This document shows positions 12,401-24,600 of a stretch of DNA of 64,000 nucleotides, in pieces. The notes under the pieces are model-generated. The model was given only the letters and a program-made list of their open reading frames with translations. It was not told the origin of the DNA and did not search any database. This DNA is from Amycolatopsis balhimycina FH 1894. GTDB lineage: Bacteria; Actinomycetota; Actinomycetes; Mycobacteriales; Pseudonocardiaceae. Position 1 is the stretch's first letter, and every line of letters starts with the position of its first letter. The translations under genes were made by a program, and so were the position numbers. Location: assembly GCF_000384295.1 (NCBI RefSeq), contig NZ_KB913037.1:9189508-9253507 (forward strand), in the 5' to 3' direction.

Positions 12401-15400
12401 TCGCCGCGCGTGCGCGTCGCGAAGGGATCTCGCTGACCCCGCGGCTGGTGTTCGAGCACCGGACGCCGGAACGCCTCGCGGCACTGGCGCAGGAGGCAGG
12501 CGCGACGCCACGCGCCGAGGTCGTCACGGGCGTGGGCGAGATCCCGTGGACGCCGGTGATGCGTGCCCTCGGGGACGACGCGATGCGCCCCGGCTTCGCG
12601 CAGGTGAGAGTCGTCGTCACCCCGGCGGGGGTGAACCCGGACGCGCTCGTGAGCGCCCTGCAGGCGGTGCTGGACGCGCACGACCTGCTGCGGGCCCGGG
12701 TGGAGCCGGACGGACGGCTGATCGTGCCCGAGCGCGGCGCGGTGGCCGCGGCCGGCCTGCTCACGCGGGTGGCCGCCGGGACCGGCGGCCTCGACGAGAT
12801 CGCCGAGCGCGAGGTCAGGACGGCGACGGGCACGCTGGACCCGTCGGCGGGAATCATGGCGCGGGTCGTGTGGATCGACGCCGGGGACGCCGAGCCGGGC
12901 CGGTTGGCCTTCGTGGCGCACCACCTCTCGGTCGACGCGGTCTCCTGGGGGATCCTGCTGCCGGATCTGCGAGCGGCCTACGACGAGGTGATCTCCGGCG
13001 GGACCCCGGCCCTCGAACCCCCGGTGACGTCGTATCGGCAGTGGGCGCGCCGGCTGACCGCGCGGGCGCTCAGCGAAAGCACCGTGGCCGAACTCGAAAA
13101 ATGGGCTGCCGTCGTGGAAGGCGCGGAACCGGCACTGCCCCAGGACACCGGGCAGCACACCGGGCAGTCGCACTCGTGGTCCACGAGCCTGTCCGGCACC
13201 GAGGTGCGAGACCTGGTCACTGTCTTGCCGGGCGCGTTCCACTGCGGGATCCAGGACGTTCTGCTGGCGGGGCTCGCGGGTGCGGTGGCGCGTGTGCGCG
13301 GTTCCGGCGCCGCGCTGCTGGTCGACGTGGAAGGGCACGGTCGCGAAGCCGCCGACGGCGAGGACCTGTTGCGCACCGTCGGCTGGTTCACCAGCGTTCA
13401 CCCGGTCCGTCTCGAACTGTCCGATGTGGACCTCGCGGGCGCGGCGGACGGCGAGCGGCCTGCCGGGCAGTTGCTGAAGGCCGTGAAGGAGCAGATCCGG
13501 GCCGTGCCCGGCGACGGATCCGGCTACGGGCTGCTGCGCCACCTCAACCCGGGCACCGGGGCGAGGCTGGCCGAGTTGCCGTCCGCGCAGATCGGCTTCA
13601 ACTACCTCGGCCGGACTGTCCTCGCTCCCGAGGACACCGCGTGGCAGCCCAACGGCGGAGGGCCGCTCGGCGGCGGTCCGGACATGGTCCTCGCGCACGC
13701 CGTGGAGGTCAGCGCGGAACTCCAGGACACGCCGGCCGGCCCCCGGCTCGGGCTGGCCATCGACACGCGGGATTTCGACCTCGCCACGGTGGAGCGGCTC
13801 GGCGAGGCCTGGCTGGAGATGCTGACCGGTCTCGCGGCGGTGGCCGCGGATCCCGGCGCGGGCGGGCACACGCCCGCCGACTTCGCTCTGGTCGACCTGA
13901 CGCAGCGGGACGTGGCGGAGCTGGAGGCCGCGGCGCCCGGGCTGACGGACATCTGGCCGTTGTCGCCGCTGCAGGAAGGCATGCTCTTCGAACGGGCCTT
14001 CGACGAGGACGGCGTCGACGTCTACCAGACGCAGCGGATCCTGGACCTCGACGGGCCGCTCGACGAACCCCGGCTGCGCGCGGCCTGGAACCAGGTCCTC
14101 GCCCGGCACGCCTCGCTGCGGACCGGCTTCCACCAGCTGGGGTCCGGCGCCACGGTGCAGGTCGTCGTGCGCGAGGCCGACATCCCGTGGCGGGTGGCGG
14201 ATCTGTCGCACCTCGATGCGGCGGAGGCGGCCGCGGAGGTCGAGCGGCTGCTCGCCGAGGACCAGGGCCGGCGGTTCGACGTGACCCGGCCGCCGCTGCT
14301 GCGGCTGCTGCTGATCCGGCTCGGTGCGGACGAGCACCGACTCGTCGTGACCTCGCACCACGTACTCCTCGACGGCTGGTCGACCCCGCTCGTCGTGGGG
14401 GAGATGTCGGACGGCTACGCGGGCGGCCGCAGCTCCTCGAAGCCGCCGTCCTACCAGGACTACCTGGCGTGGCTGAGCCGTCAGGACGCGGAGGCGACCC
14501 GATCGGCGTGGCGGGCCGAGCTCGCCGGCGCGGACGAACCGACCTTGGTCGACGCCGACGCGGGCAAGACGCTCGTGATGCCGGACGAGCACGCCGAATG
14601 GCTGCCCGAGCCGGCGACGCGGGCACTCGCCGGCTTCGCCCGTGGCCACGGGCTGACGGTGAGCACGATCGTGCTGGGCGCGTGGGCGCTGGTGCTGGCG
14701 CGGCTGGCCGGCCGGACCGACGTGGTGTTCGGCTCGGTGGTGTCGGGGCGTCCGGCGGACGTGCCGGATGTCGAGCGCATGGTGGGCATGTTCATCAACA
14801 CCGTCCCGGCCCGGGTGCGGCTCGACGGCCGCCGGCCGGTGCTGGAGATGCTCGAAGACCTGCAGGCGCGCCAGGCGGCGTTGACCGAGCACCAGTACCT
14901 GGGGCTGCCGGAGATCCAGAAGGTGGCGGGGACCGGCGCGATCTTCGACACGATCGTGATGGTCGAGAACTACCCGCACGACGCCGCCGGTCTCGGCGGC
15001 GACGGCGGGGTGGCGATCAGCTCGGTCGTCACCCGGACCGGCACCAGCTATCCGCTGACCATGAACGTCAGCCTCGGGGACCGCCTGCGCATCACCGTGT
15101 CCTACCGGCCCGACCGGATCGACGACGCGACGGCCGCCGAGGTCGCCAGGCAGGTCGTGCGGGTCCTGGAACGGGTGGTGGCCGAGCCTTCGCTGCCGGT
15201 GGGCCGCCTCGGCGTGACGAGCGAACCGACGCGCGCGGCGGTGGTGGAACGCTGGAACTCGACGGGCGAAGCGGCCGCCGAGACGTCCGTGCTGGAGCTG
15301 TTCCGGCGGCAGGCAGGTGCCTCGCCGGACGCGGTGGCGGTCGTGGCGGGGGAACGCACCCTGTCCTACGCCGACCTCGACCGCGAGTCCGACCGGCTGG

Positions 15401-18400
15401 CCGGGCACCTGGCCGGGATCGGCGTGGGGCGTGGTGACCGCGTCGGCGTGGTGATGACACGCGGCGCGGACCTGTTCGTCGCCCTGCTCGGGGTCTGGAA
15501 GGCAGGCGCCGCGCAGGTACCGGTGAACGTGGACTACCCCGCGGAACGGATCGAGCGGATGCTGGCCGACGTCGGCGCGTCGGTCGCGGTCTGCGTGGAA
15601 GCGACCCGCAAGGCGGTGCCGGACGGGGTCGAGCCGGTGGTCGTGGACCTGCCGGTGATCGGCGGAGTACGGCCCGAGGCGCCACCGGTCACGGTCGGAG
15701 CGCACGACGTGGCCTACGTGATGTACACGTCCGGCTCGACCGGCGTGCCGAAGGCCGTCGCGGTGCCGCACGGGAGCGTGGCGGCGCTGGCGAGCGACCC
15801 GGGCTGGTCGCAGGGCCCCGGCGATTGCGTGCTGCTGCACGCGTCGCACGCGTTCGACGCGTCGCTGGTCGAGATCTGGGTGCCGCTGGTCAGCGGAGCC
15901 CGCGTGCTGGTTGCGGAACCGGGCACGGTCGACGCGGAACGGCTGCGCGAAGCGGTCTCCCGCGGCGTGACCACCGTCCACCTGACGGCCGGTGCCTTCC
16001 GTGCGGTGGCCGAGGAATCGCCGGACTCCTTCATCGGGCTGCGCGAGATCCTGACCGGTGGGGACGCGGTGCCGCTCGCGTCCGTCGTGCGGATGCGCCA
16101 GGCCTGCCCGGACGTCCGGGTCCGGCAGCTGTACGGCCCCACCGAGATCACCCTCTGCGCCACCTGGCTCGTCCTCGAGCCGGGGGCCGCGACGGGCGAC
16201 GTCCTGCCGATCGGCAGGCCGCTGGCCGGCCGGCAGGCCTACGTGCTCGACGCGTTCCTGCAGCCCGTGGCGCCGAACGTGACCGGCGAGCTCTACCTCG
16301 CCGGCGCTGGCCTGGCGCACGGTTACCTGGGCAACACCGCGGCGACCTCGGAGCGGTTCGTCGCCAACCCGTTCTCCGGCGGCGGCCGGATGTACCGCAC
16401 CGGCGACCTGGCTCGCTGGACCGACCAGGGCGAGCTGGTGTTCGCCGGCCGCGCCGACTCCCAGGTGAAGATCCGCGGCTACCGCGTCGAGCCGGGTGAG
16501 GTCGAGGTGGCGCTGACCGAGGTGCCCCACGTCGCGCAGGCGGTCGTGGTGGCGCGGGAAGGCCAGCCCGGCGAGAAGCGCCTGATCGCGTACGTGACCG
16601 CGGAAGCGGGATCGGCACTGGAATCCGCCGCGGTCCGCGCGCACCTCGCGACGCGGCTGCCGGAGTTCATGGTGCCGTCGGTGGTGGTGGTGCTGGAGAG
16701 CTTCCCGTTGACGCTCAACGGGAAGATCGACCGCGCGGCCCTGCCCGCCCCCGAGTTCGCCGGGAAGGCGGCCGGGCGCGAACCGCGCACGGAGGCCGAG
16801 CGGGTGCTGTGCGGCCTGTTCGCCGAGATCCTCGGGCTGGAGCGGGTCGGCGCCGACGACGGCTTCTTCGAGCTGGGCGGCGACTCGATCCTCTCGATGC
16901 GGCTGGCCGCCCGCGCGCGTCGCGAGAACTTCGTCTTCGGCGCGAAGCAGGTCTTCGAGCAGAAGACGCCCGCGGGGATCGCGGCGGTCGCCGAGCGTGG
17001 CGGGCAGAGCCGCCCGGCCGGCGTCGCCGACGGCGTCGGCGAGGTTCCGTGGACGCCGGTGGTGCGGGCACTGCTCGAACGCGATCCCGCCGGGCTGACC
17101 CGCGGTGCCATGGCGCAGTGGGTCAGCGTGGCAGCGCCCCGCGACCTTTCGGTGACCGCGCTGGTCGCCGGGCTGGGCGCGGTGATCGACACGCACGACA
17201 TGCTGCGGAGCCGGATCGTCGAGAGCGAGGGCGTGGAACCCCGGCTGGTCGTGGCCGGGCGGGGCACGGTGGACGCGGCGGCGCTGGTCGAACGGGTCGA
17301 GGCCGGCGACGGTGATCTCGCCGAGATCGCGGACCGGTGCGCCCACGACACGGCCGCACGCCTGGATCCCGTGGCCGGCGTGCTGGTCCGGGCCGTCTGG
17401 GTGGACGCCGGACCGGGCCGCGCCGGACGGCTCGTGGTGGCCGCGCACCACCTCGTGGTCGACGTCGTGTCGTGGCGAACCCTCCTGCCGGACCTGCAGG
17501 CGGCCTGTGAAGCCGTGGTCGCGGGCGGGCAGCCGGCGCTCGATCCGCCGGACGTCTCGTTCCGGCGCTGGTCGCGGACGCTGGACGGCGAGGCGGCGAT
17601 CCGGACCGGCGAACTGGCGGTGTGGACGGAGATCCTCGACGGGGCGCAGTCCCGGCTGGGCGAGCTCGATCCGCGGCGCGACACCGTGTCCACCGCGGGA
17701 CGCCGGTCCTGGACCGTGCCCCGGGAACACGCGGGCGTGCTCGTGGAACAGGTCACCTCGGCCTTCCACTGTGGTGTCCACGAGGTGCTGCTGGCCACCC
17801 TGGCGGGCGCCGTGGCGGGCTGGCGCGGCGGCACGGCCGTCGTGGTGGACGTCGAAGGCCACGGCCGTCAGCCCCTCGGGGAACTGGACCTGTCGCGGAC
17901 ACTCGGCTGGTTCACCGACGTCCACCCGCTCCGGCTGGACGTCACCGGGGTCGACCCGGCCGAGGCGGTCGCCGGCGGCGACGCGGCGGGCCGGTTGCTG
18001 AAGCAGGTCAAGGAGAACGTGCGAGCCGTGCCCGACGGCGGGCTCGGCTACGGGATGCTGCGGTACCTCAACGCCGAGACGGGGCCGGTCCTCGCCGCGC
18101 TGCCGAAGGCGGAGATCGGGTTCAACTACCTCGGCCGCTTCTCGGCGGGGTCCGGCGGCGAGGCACAACCCTGGCAGATCACGGGAATCGTCGGCGGTGC
18201 GGCGGAGCAGGACACGCCCTTGCGGCACGTCGTGGAGATCGACGCCGTCGTGGTGGACGGCCCGGACGGACCCGAATTCACCCTGACCGTGACCTGGGCC
18301 GGGCGGATGCTCGGCGACGCCGAGGCGGAGTCGCTCGCGCAGGCGTGGCTGGACATGCTGGCCGGCCTGGCCGCCCACGTGGCCGCCGGTGGCCCCGGGG

Positions 18401-21400
18401 GGCACACGCCGTCCGACTTCCCGCTCACCGCGCTGACGCAGCGGGAGGTGGCGGAGTTCGAGGCCGCCGTGCCGGGCCTGCTCGACATCTGGCCGCTTTC
18501 CCCGCTGCAGGAAGGCCTGTTGTTCCACGCCGCCGACGACCGCGGCCCGGACGTCTACGCGAGCATGCGCACCCTCGCCATCGACGGCCCGCTGGACGTC
18601 GCCCGGTTCCGGGCGTCCTGGACGGTCCTGCTCGACCGGCATCCCGCCCTGCGGGCGAGTTTCCACCAGCTGGAATCCGGCGAGGCCGTGCAGGTGATCG
18701 CCCGGGACGTGCCGCCGGACTGGCGGGAGACCGACCTGTCCGGGCTGCCCGAGAGCGAAGCGCTCGCGGAGTTCGACCGCCTCGCGGCGCGGATGCACGC
18801 CGAGCGGTTCGACCTGACCAAGGCTCCGCAGCTGCGCCTGCACCTGGTGCGCCTCGGTGACCGCAGGTACCGGCTGATCTTCACGTCGCACCACATCGTG
18901 GCCGACGGCTGGTCCCTGCCGCTCATCCTGGTCGACGTGCTGACGGCGTACGAGGCAGGCGGTGACGGCCGGACGCTGCCGGCCGCGACGTCGTACCGTG
19001 ACTTCCTCGCCTGGGTCGACCGCCAGGACAAGGGGGCGGCCGGGCAGGCGTGGCGGACCGAGCTCGCGGGGCTCGACGAGGCGACCCACGTCGTGCCGCC
19101 GGGCTCGATCATCACGCCCCTGGAGCCCGAACGCGTCGCGTTCGAACTCGACGACGAGACGAGCAAGCGGCTGGTCGAGTTCACCCGGCGGCACGGCGTC
19201 ACGGCGAACACGCTCTTCCAGGGGGTCTGGGCACTGCACCTGGCCCGGCTGGCCGGGCGGAACGACGTGGTCTTCGGTGCCGCGGTCGCGGGGCGCCCGC
19301 CGGAGATCCCCGGCGTCGAGTCCGCGGTCGGCCTGTTCATGAACATGCTGCCGGTCCGGGCGCGCCTCACCGGTGCCGAGCCGGTCGTCGACATGCTGAA
19401 GGACCTGCAGGAGCGGCAGGTCGCGATGATGGCGCACCAGCACATCGGGCTGCCCGAGATCAAGCAGCTCACCGGGCCGGGGGCGGCGTTCGACACGATC
19501 GTGGTGTTCGAGAACTACCCGCCCGCGCCGCCGAGGTCCGACGACCCCGACGCGCTCGTCATCCGCCCGGTGGGGATCCCGAACGACACCGGGCACTACC
19601 CGCTGTCCATGCGCGCGTCCGTGGCGGCGGGCCCCGTCCGCGGTGAGTTCATCTACCGGCCGGACGTGGTCGACCGGACCGAGGCCGGGGAGATGGTCGC
19701 GGCGATCCTCCGCGCGCTCGAGCAGGTGGTGGCCGAGCCGTGGACGCCGGTGGGCCAGGTCGGCCTGATCGGCCCGGAGCAGCGCCGTCTGGTCGTGGAC
19801 GAGTGGAACCGGACCGACGTGCCGCTGGCGGCGGAGACGCTGCCGGTGTTGTTCCGCAGGCAGGCGGAGCGGTCACCGGATGCGGTGGCCGTCGAGGACG
19901 GGGCGCGGAGCCTGACGTTCGGTGGGCTGCTCGGCGAGGTGGAAGCGCTGGCCCGGCTGCTCGTGGGGGCGGGCGTGCGGCGCGAGCACCGGGTGGGCGT
20001 CCTGGTCGAGCGCTCGGCCGAGCTGGCGGTGACCATGATGGCCGTGTCGTTCGCCGGCGGGGTGTTCGTGCCGGTCGACCCCGACTATCCCCGTGAGCGC
20101 GTCGAGTTCATGCTGGCGAACTCGGCACCCGGGGTCATGGTGTGCACGAAGACGACCCGGGCGGCCGTGCCCGCGGAGTTCGCGGGCACCGTGCTGGTGC
20201 TGGACGAGCTGCCCGCCGCGGACCCGGACGTCGAGCTGCCGCCGGTGGCACCGGAAGACGCGGCGTACGTGATCTACACGTCCGGGTCGACGGGGGTGCC
20301 CAAGGGCGTCCTGGTGACCCACTCCGGGCTCGCCAATCTGGGGTACGCGCACATCGAGCGGATGGCGGTGACGTCGTCCTCGCGGGTCCTGCAGTTGTCC
20401 GCGACCGGCTTCGACGCCATCGTGTCCGAGCTCTACATGGCCTTGCTGGCCGGCGCGACCCTGGTGCTGCCGGACGCGGCGAGCATGCCGCCCCGGGTGA
20501 CGCTGGGCGAGGCGATCCGGCGGGCGGGCATCACGCACCTGACCGTGTCGCCGAGTGTGCTGGCGAGCGAGGACGACCTGCCGGACACGCTGCGGACCGT
20601 GCTGACGGGCGGCGAGGCACTGCCGCCCGCGCTGGTGGACCGCTGGTCACCGGGCCGCCGGGTGATCCAGGCCTACGGGCCGACCGAGACGACCATCTGC
20701 TCGACGATGAGTGCCCCGCTGTCCCCGGGGCACGACCAGGTCCCGCTCGGCGGCCCGATCCACAACGTGCGGCACTACGTGCTCGACGCGTTCCTGCAGC
20801 CGGTGCCGCCCGGCGTGGTCGGCGAGCTCTACATCACGGGTGTCGGGCTGGCGCGCGGCTACCTCGGGCGTCCCGGCCTGACCGCGGAACGGTTCGTGGC
20901 CAGCCCGTTCGCCCCCGGCGAGCGGATGTACCGCTCGGGCGACCTGTTCCGCTGGACCCGGGAAGGCCAGCTGCTCTTCGCGGGCCGTGTCGACGCGCAG
21001 GTCAAGGTGCGGGGGTACCGGGTCGAGCCCGCCGAGATCGAGGCCGTGCTCGCGGAGCACCCGTGGGTCGGCCAGGTGGCGGTGTCCGTCCGCCGGGACG
21101 GCCCGGGCGACAAGCAGCTGGTGGCTTACGTCGTGCCGTCGGCCGACGCGGCCGCCGAGAACGGCACGCTGGCCTCGGCACTGCGCGAGCTGGCGGCCGA
21201 ACGCCTGCCGGAGTACATGATGCCCGCGGCGTTCGTGTCGCTGGAGCAGATGCCGCTCACCCCGAACGGCAAGCTCGACCACCGGGCGCTGCAAGCCCCC
21301 GACTTCGCCGGGATGTCCTCGAAGCGGGCCCCCCGCACGCCCATGGAGGCGAGGCTGTGCGCGCTCTTCGCGGACGTGCTCGGCCTTGACCAGGTGGGGC

Positions 21401-21657
21401 CCGACGACAGCTTCTTCGAACTCGGCGGCGACTCGATCACCTCGATGCAGCTGTCGGCCCGGGCTCGGCGGACGGGGCTGGAACTGACCCCGTGGCAGGT
21501 GTTCGACGAGAAGACGCCGGAACGGCTGGCGGTGATCGTCCAGGAACTCGCGGCCGAGGGCGGGACCACCCCGGCGCCGGAGCCCGGCGAGGGCACGCTC
21601 GTCGCTCTCTCACCTGACCAGATGGACCTACTCGAGGCCGGGCTGGCCGGCGAATGA
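9424..21657 (+). CDS. bpsB: Glycopeptide NRPS 2, modules 4-6
   Basis: 4077-residue synthetase that adds residues 4, 5 and 6. Domains (rough residues): C4 (1-440, HHTIMDGW at 142), A4 (460-950), T4 (near 980), E4 (1040-1500, [10 protein letters not shown] at 1166), C5 (1510-1940, HHVLLDGW at 1645), A5 (1957-2450), T5 (near 2480), E5 (2540-3010, [10 protein letters not shown] at 2675), C6 (3022-3450, HHIVADGW at 3156), A6 (3476-3970), T6 (near 4000). Pocket residues: A4 DIFHLGLLC(K) and A5 DAVHLGLLC(K), both for 4-hydroxyphenylglycine; A6 DASTLGAIC(K) for Tyr/beta-hydroxytyrosine. E domains in modules 4 and 5 match the D configuration of residues 4 and 5 in this family. The ATG follows an AGGGAGA ribosome site at 9412; an in-frame TTG one codon earlier is less likely. 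It starts directly with a C domain, so it must accept the tripeptide in trans from NRPS 1. Confidence 0.97.
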   Translation: MSQSRIEEIWPLSPLQAGLLFHAVYDGEGPDVYIGHWILDLAGPVDAAGLRAAWETLLARHAPLRACFRQRKSGETVQIIARQVELPWREVDLSHLDDPEEAVRELAEQDRTTRFDLAQAPLLRLTLIRLGADAHRLVVTCHHTIMDGWSLPIVIDELSVLYPAGGDASALPDVPSYREYLAWLSRQDKERALSAWTAELSGAEEPTLVVPADPGRAPAEPESVEAHLPEHLTRSLAELARRHGLTLNTVVQGAWALVLAQLAGRPDVVFGAAVSARPPDLPGVEGMVGLFLNTVPVRVRLRGSTPVVELLAELQKRQSALIPDQFVGLADIQQAAGPAAVFDTLLVFEKFHHGPAGSDSAGTFRIHVNQGRVAAHYPLTLVAVPGESMYLKLDYLTELFDRETAFAILERFTGVLRQLTGAGELTVAGVEVTTAAERALVAGEWGASTSAPPSLPALDLFGHQVAHRRDEPAVVDGDRTVSYGELAERAERLAGYLNGRGVRRGDRVAVVLDRSPDLIATLLAVWKAGAAYVPVDPAYPVERRKFMLADSGPAAVVCAEAYRAAVPDTCPEPIVLDDPRTRQAVAESPRLSAGTSADDLAYVMYTSGSTGTPKGVAVSHGNVAALAGEPGWRVGPGDAVLLHASHAFDISLFEMWVPLLSGARVVLAGPGAVDGAALAAYVAGGVTAAHLTAGAFRVLADESPEAVAGLREVLTGGDAVPLAAVERVRRTCPDVRVRHLYGPTEATLCATWWLLEPGDETGSVLPIGRPLAGRRVHVLDAFLRPVPPGVAGELYVAGAGVAQGYSSRPALTAERFVADPSGSGARMYRTGDLAYWTEQGALAFAGRADDQVKIRGYRVEPGEIEVVLAGLPGVGQAVVTPRGEHLIGYVVAEAGHDADPVRLREQLAGTLPEFMVPAAVLVLDELPLTVNGKVDRRALPEPDFAAKSAGREPVTEAERVLCGVFADVLGLDHVGVDDSFFELGGDSISSMQVAARARREGISLTPRLVFEHRTPERLAALAQEAGATPRAEVVTGVGEIPWTPVMRALGDDAMRPGFAQVRVVVTPAGVNPDALVSALQAVLDAHDLLRARVEPDGRLIVPERGAVAAAGLLTRVAAGTGGLDEIAEREVRTATGTLDPSAGIMARVVWIDAGDAEPGRLAFVAHHLSVDAVSWGILLPDLRAAYDEVISGGTPALEPPVTSYRQWARRLTARALSESTVAELEKWAAVVEGAEPALPQDTGQHTGQSHSWSTSLSGTEVRDLVTVLPGAFHCGIQDVLLAGLAGAVARVRGSGAALLVDVEGHGREAADGEDLLRTVGWFTSVHPVRLELSDVDLAGAADGERPAGQLLKAVKEQIRAVPGDGSGYGLLRHLNPGTGARLAELPSAQIGFNYLGRTVLAPEDTAWQPNGGGPLGGGPDMVLAHAVEVSAELQDTPAGPRLGLAIDTRDFDLATVERLGEAWLEMLTGLAAVAADPGAGGHTPADFALVDLTQRDVAELEAAAPGLTDIWPLSPLQEGMLFERAFDEDGVDVYQTQRILDLDGPLDEPRLRAAWNQVLARHASLRTGFHQLGSGATVQVVVREADIPWRVADLSHLDAAEAAAEVERLLAEDQGRRFDVTRPPLLRLLLIRLGADEHRLVVTSHHVLLDGWSTPLVVGEMSDGYAGGRSSSKPPSYQDYLAWLSRQDAEATRSAWRAELAGADEPTLVDADAGKTLVMPDEHAEWLPEPATRALAGFARGHGLTVSTIVLGAWALVLARLAGRTDVVFGSVVSGRPADVPDVERMVGMFINTVPARVRLDGRRPVLEMLEDLQARQAALTEHQYLGLPEIQKVAGTGAIFDTIVMVENYPHDAAGLGGDGGVAISSVVTRTGTSYPLTMNVSLGDRLRITVSYRPDRIDDATAAEVARQVVRVLERVVAEPSLPVGRLGVTSEPTRAAVVERWNSTGEAAAETSVLELFRRQAGASPDAVAVVAGERTLSYADLDRESDRLAGHLAGIGVGRGDRVGVVMTRGADLFVALLGVWKAGAAQVPVNVDYPAERIERMLADVGASVAVCVEATRKAVPDGVEPVVVDLPVIGGVRPEAPPVTVGAHDVAYVMYTSGSTGVPKAVAVPHGSVAALASDPGWSQGPGDCVLLHASHAFDASLVEIWVPLVSGARVLVAEPGTVDAERLREAVSRGVTTVHLTAGAFRAVAEESPDSFIGLREILTGGDAVPLASVVRMRQACPDVRVRQLYGPTEITLCATWLVLEPGAATGDVLPIGRPLAGRQAYVLDAFLQPVAPNVTGELYLAGAGLAHGYLGNTAATSERFVANPFSGGGRMYRTGDLARWTDQGELVFAGRADSQVKIRGYRVEPGEVEVALTEVPHVAQAVVVAREGQPGEKRLIAYVTAEAGSALESAAVRAHLATRLPEFMVPSVVVVLESFPLTLNGKIDRAALPAPEFAGKAAGREPRTEAERVLCGLFAEILGLERVGADDGFFELGGDSILSMRLAARARRENFVFGAKQVFEQKTPAGIAAVAERGGQSRPAGVADGVGEVPWTPVVRALLERDPAGLTRGAMAQWVSVAAPRDLSVTALVAGLGAVIDTHDMLRSRIVESEGVEPRLVVAGRGTVDAAALVERVEAGDGDLAEIADRCAHDTAARLDPVAGVLVRAVWVDAGPGRAGRLVVAAHHLVVDVVSWRTLLPDLQAACEAVVAGGQPALDPPDVSFRRWSRTLDGEAAIRTGELAVWTEILDGAQSRLGELDPRRDTVSTAGRRSWTVPREHAGVLVEQVTSAFHCGVHEVLLATLAGAVAGWRGGTAVVVDVEGHGRQPLGELDLSRTLGWFTDVHPLRLDVTGVDPAEAVAGGDAAGRLLKQVKENVRAVPDGGLGYGMLRYLNAETGPVLAALPKAEIGFNYLGRFSAGSGGEAQPWQITGIVGGAAEQDTPLRHVVEIDAVVVDGPDGPEFTLTVTWAGRMLGDAEAESLAQAWLDMLAGLAAHVAAGGPGGHTPSDFPLTALTQREVAEFEAAVPGLLDIWPLSPLQEGLLFHAADDRGPDVYASMRTLAIDGPLDVARFRASWTVLLDRHPALRASFHQLESGEAVQVIARDVPPDWRETDLSGLPESEALAEFDRLAARMHAERFDLTKAPQLRLHLVRLGDRRYRLIFTSHHIVADGWSLPLILVDVLTAYEAGGDGRTLPAATSYRDFLAWVDRQDKGAAGQAWRTELAGLDEATHVVPPGSIITPLEPERVAFELDDETSKRLVEFTRRHGVTANTLFQGVWALHLARLAGRNDVVFGAAVAGRPPEIPGVESAVGLFMNMLPVRARLTGAEPVVDMLKDLQERQVAMMAHQHIGLPEIKQLTGPGAAFDTIVVFENYPPAPPRSDDPDALVIRPVGIPNDTGHYPLSMRASVAAGPVRGEFIYRPDVVDRTEAGEMVAAILRALEQVVAEPWTPVGQVGLIGPEQRRLVVDEWNRTDVPLAAETLPVLFRRQAERSPDAVAVEDGARSLTFGGLLGEVEALARLLVGAGVRREHRVGVLVERSAELAVTMMAVSFAGGVFVPVDPDYPRERVEFMLANSAPGVMVCTKTTRAAVPAEFAGTVLVLDELPAADPDVELPPVAPEDAAYVIYTSGSTGVPKGVLVTHSGLANLGYAHIERMAVTSSSRVLQLSATGFDAIVSELYMALLAGATLVLPDAASMPPRVTLGEAIRRAGITHLTVSPSVLASEDDLPDTLRTVLTGGEALPPALVDRWSPGRRVIQAYGPTETTICSTMSAPLSPGHDQVPLGGPIHNVRHYVLDAFLQPVPPGVVGELYITGVGLARGYLGRPGLTAERFVASPFAPGERMYRSGDLFRWTREGQLLFAGRVDAQVKVRGYRVEPAEIEAVLAEHPWVGQVAVSVRRDGPGDKQLVAYVVPSADAAAENGTLASALRELAAERLPEYMMPAAFVSLEQMPLTPNGKLDHRALQAPDFAGMSSKRAPRTPMEARLCALFADVLGLDQVGPDDSFFELGGDSITSMQLSARARRTGLELTPWQVFDEKTPERLAVIVQELAAEGGTTPAPEPGEGTLVALSPDQMDLLEAGLAGE

Positions 21658-21676
21658 CCGCCATAAGGAGCAGATT

Positions 21677-24600
21677 GTGACCGTTGACGACACTCGCGCG
21701 AAGCGCCGCTCCAGCGTCGAGGACGTCTGGCCTCTTTCGCCGCTGCAGGAGGGAATGCTCTATCACACCGCCCTCGACGACGACGGGCCGGACACCTACA
21801 CGGTGCAGACCGTCTACGGCATCGACGGCCCGCTGGACCCGGGGCTCTTGCGGGCGTCGTGGCAGGCGCTCGTGGACCGGCACGCCGCGCTGCGGGCCTG
21901 TTTCCGGTACGTCTCCGGGGCGCAGATGGTGCAGGTCATCGCGCGGGAGGCCGAGGTTCCCTGGCGCGAGACGGACCTTTCCGGGCTGCCGGACGACATC
22001 GCCGAGGGCGAGGTTGACCGGCTGGCGGCGGACGAGGTGGCCGAGCGGCTGCGCATCGAGGCCGCGCCGCTGATGAAGCTGCACCTGATCCGGCTCGGCC
22101 CGGACCGCCACCGGCTCGTGCACACGCTGCACCACGTGCTGGTGGACGGCTGGTCGATGCCGATCCTGCACCGGGAGCTCGCCGCGATCTACGCGGCGGG
22201 CGGGGACGCGTCCGGCCTCCCGCCCACCGTCTCCTACCGGGACTACCTCGCCTGGCTGGGCCGGCAGGACAAGGAGGTGGCGCGGGCGGCCTGGCGGGCC
22301 GAGCTCGCCGGGCTGGACACGCCGACCACGGTCGCCGCGCCCGATCCGGCCCGCGTCCCGGACATCCACACGGCGGTGGTCGAGCTGCCGGCGGAGCTGA
22401 CGGACGGCTTGGCGCAGTTCGCGCGTGGCCACGACCTCACGCTGAACACCGTCGTGCAGGGCGCGTGGGCCGTCGTGCTGGCCCAGCTCGCGGGCCGCGA
22501 CGACGTCGTGTTCGGCGCGACCGCCTCCGGGCGGCCCGCGGACCTGCCCGGGGTGGAGGCGATGGTCGGCCAGCTGCTCAACACCCTGCCGGTGCGGGTC
22601 CGGCTCGACGGCGGGCGCCGCGCGGCCGAGCTGTTCGCCCGGCTGCAGCGCGACCAGTCGGCACTCATGGCCCACCAGCACCTCGGCCTGCAGGACGTGC
22701 AGGCCGTCGTCGGACCCGGAGCGGTCTTCGACACGCTCGTCATCTACGAGAACTTCCCCCGCAAGGGACTCGGCCGGGCACCGGGCGGTGGCCTGAGCCT
22801 GGTCCCGGTGAAGCGCGGGCGGAACTCCTCGCACTACCCGTTCACGCTGATCACCGGACCCGGCGAGCGGATGCCGCTGATCCTCGACTACGACCGGGGC
22901 CTGTTCGACCCCGCGGCCGCCGAATCGGTCGTCGGCGCGCTGGCCAGGGTGCTGGAGCGGCTGGTCGCCGAGCCCGACGTCCTCGTCGGCAGGCTGACGC
23001 TCGCGAGCGAGGCCGAACGCGCGCTGGTGGTGGAGGGCTTCAACGCCACCGCGGGCCCGGTGCCGGGGGAGTCCGTCCTCGAGCTGTTCGCCCGGCGGGT
23101 GGCCGCCGCGCCGGACGCGGTGGCGATCACCGGCGCCGCCGGCGCGAACCTGACCTACGCCGAGGTCGACCAGGCGTCGAACCGGCTGGCGGGCTACCTC
23201 GCCGTCCGGGGCGTGGGCCGTGGCGACCGCGTCGGGGTGGCCATGGAACGGTCGCCGGATCTGCTGATCGCGTTCCTGGCGATCTGGAAGGCGGGTGCCG
23301 CCTACGTTCCGGTGGACGTCGAGTACCCGGCCGAGCGGATCTCGTTCGTCTTCGACGACTCCGGCGTCTCGACCGTCCTGTGCACCCTGGCCACCAGCGC
23401 GGTCGCGCCGGGCAACGCGATCGTGCTCGACGCGCCCGAAACACGCGTGGCCGTGCGGGACTGCGCCGCGCCGGAAATCCGGCCGCACGCGGACGACCTG
23501 GCGTACGTCATGTACACCTCCGGCTCCACCGGCCTGCCGAAGGGCGTGGCCATCCCGCACGGGGCCGTGGCCGGCCTGGCGGGCGACGCGGGCTGGCAGA
23601 TCGGTCCCGGCGACGGCGTGCTGATGCACGCGACGCACGTCTTCGACCCTTCGCTCTACGCGATGTGGGTGCCGCTCGTCTCGGGCGCCCGGGTCCTGCT
23701 CACCGAGCCGGGGGTGCTGGACGCGGCCGGGGTACGGCAGGCCGTGCACCGGGGCGCGACCTTCGTCCACCTCACCGCCGGCACCTTCCGCGCGCTGGCG
23801 GAGACGGCACCGGAGTGCTTCGAAGGCCTGGTCGAGATCGGGACCGGCGGCGACGTGGTTCCGCTGCAGTCGGTGGAGAACCTGCGGCGGGCCCAGCCCG
23901 GCCTGCGGGTGCGCAACACCTACGGGCCGACCGAGACCACCCTGTGCGCGACGTGGCTGCCGATCGAGCCCGGTGAGGTGCTCGGCCGGGAGCTGCCGAT
24001 CGGCCATCCGATGACCAACCGCCGGATCTACCTCCTCGACGCCTTCCTGCGCCCGGTTCCGCCGGGCGTGGCCGGCGAGCTGTACATCGCGGGCACGGGC
24101 CTGGCCCACGGGTACCTGAAGAGCCCCGGCCTGACGGCCGGCCGGTTCGTGGCCTGCCCGTTCGCCGCCGGTGAACGCATGTACCGCACCGGCGACCGGG
24201 CGCGCTGGACCCGCGACGGCGAGGTGGTGTTCCTCGGCCGCGCCGACGACCAGGTGAAGATCCGCGGCTACCGGGTCGAGCTCGGCGAAGTGGAGGCTGC
24301 GCTGGCGGCCCAGCCGGGCGTGGTCGAGGCCGTCGTCACGGCGCGGGAGGACCAGCCCGGCGAGAAGCGCCTGGTCGGCTACTTCGTCTCCGACGGCGGC
24401 GACGCGGGGCCGGTGGAGATCCGGCGGCAGCTGGCCCTGGTGCTGCCCGACTACCTGGTCCCCATCGCCGTGGTCGCCCTGCCCGGCCTGCCCGTCACCC
24501 CCAACGGCAAGGTCGATCGCCGGGCCCTGCCCGCCCCGGATCTCGCGGGACACTCGCCGGAGAAGGCACCCGAGAACGAGACCGAGAAGGTGCTGTGCGC

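Noticed and set aside
385..19596. Very long open frames on the - strand opposite the NRPS genes (for example about 1000 codons at 385-3399 and 2876 codons at 10966-19596)
   Set aside because: They mirror the + strand genes in high-GC DNA with strong third-position GC bias, are rich in Arg/Pro/His/Gly, and show no domain motifs. They are frame shadows, not genes.
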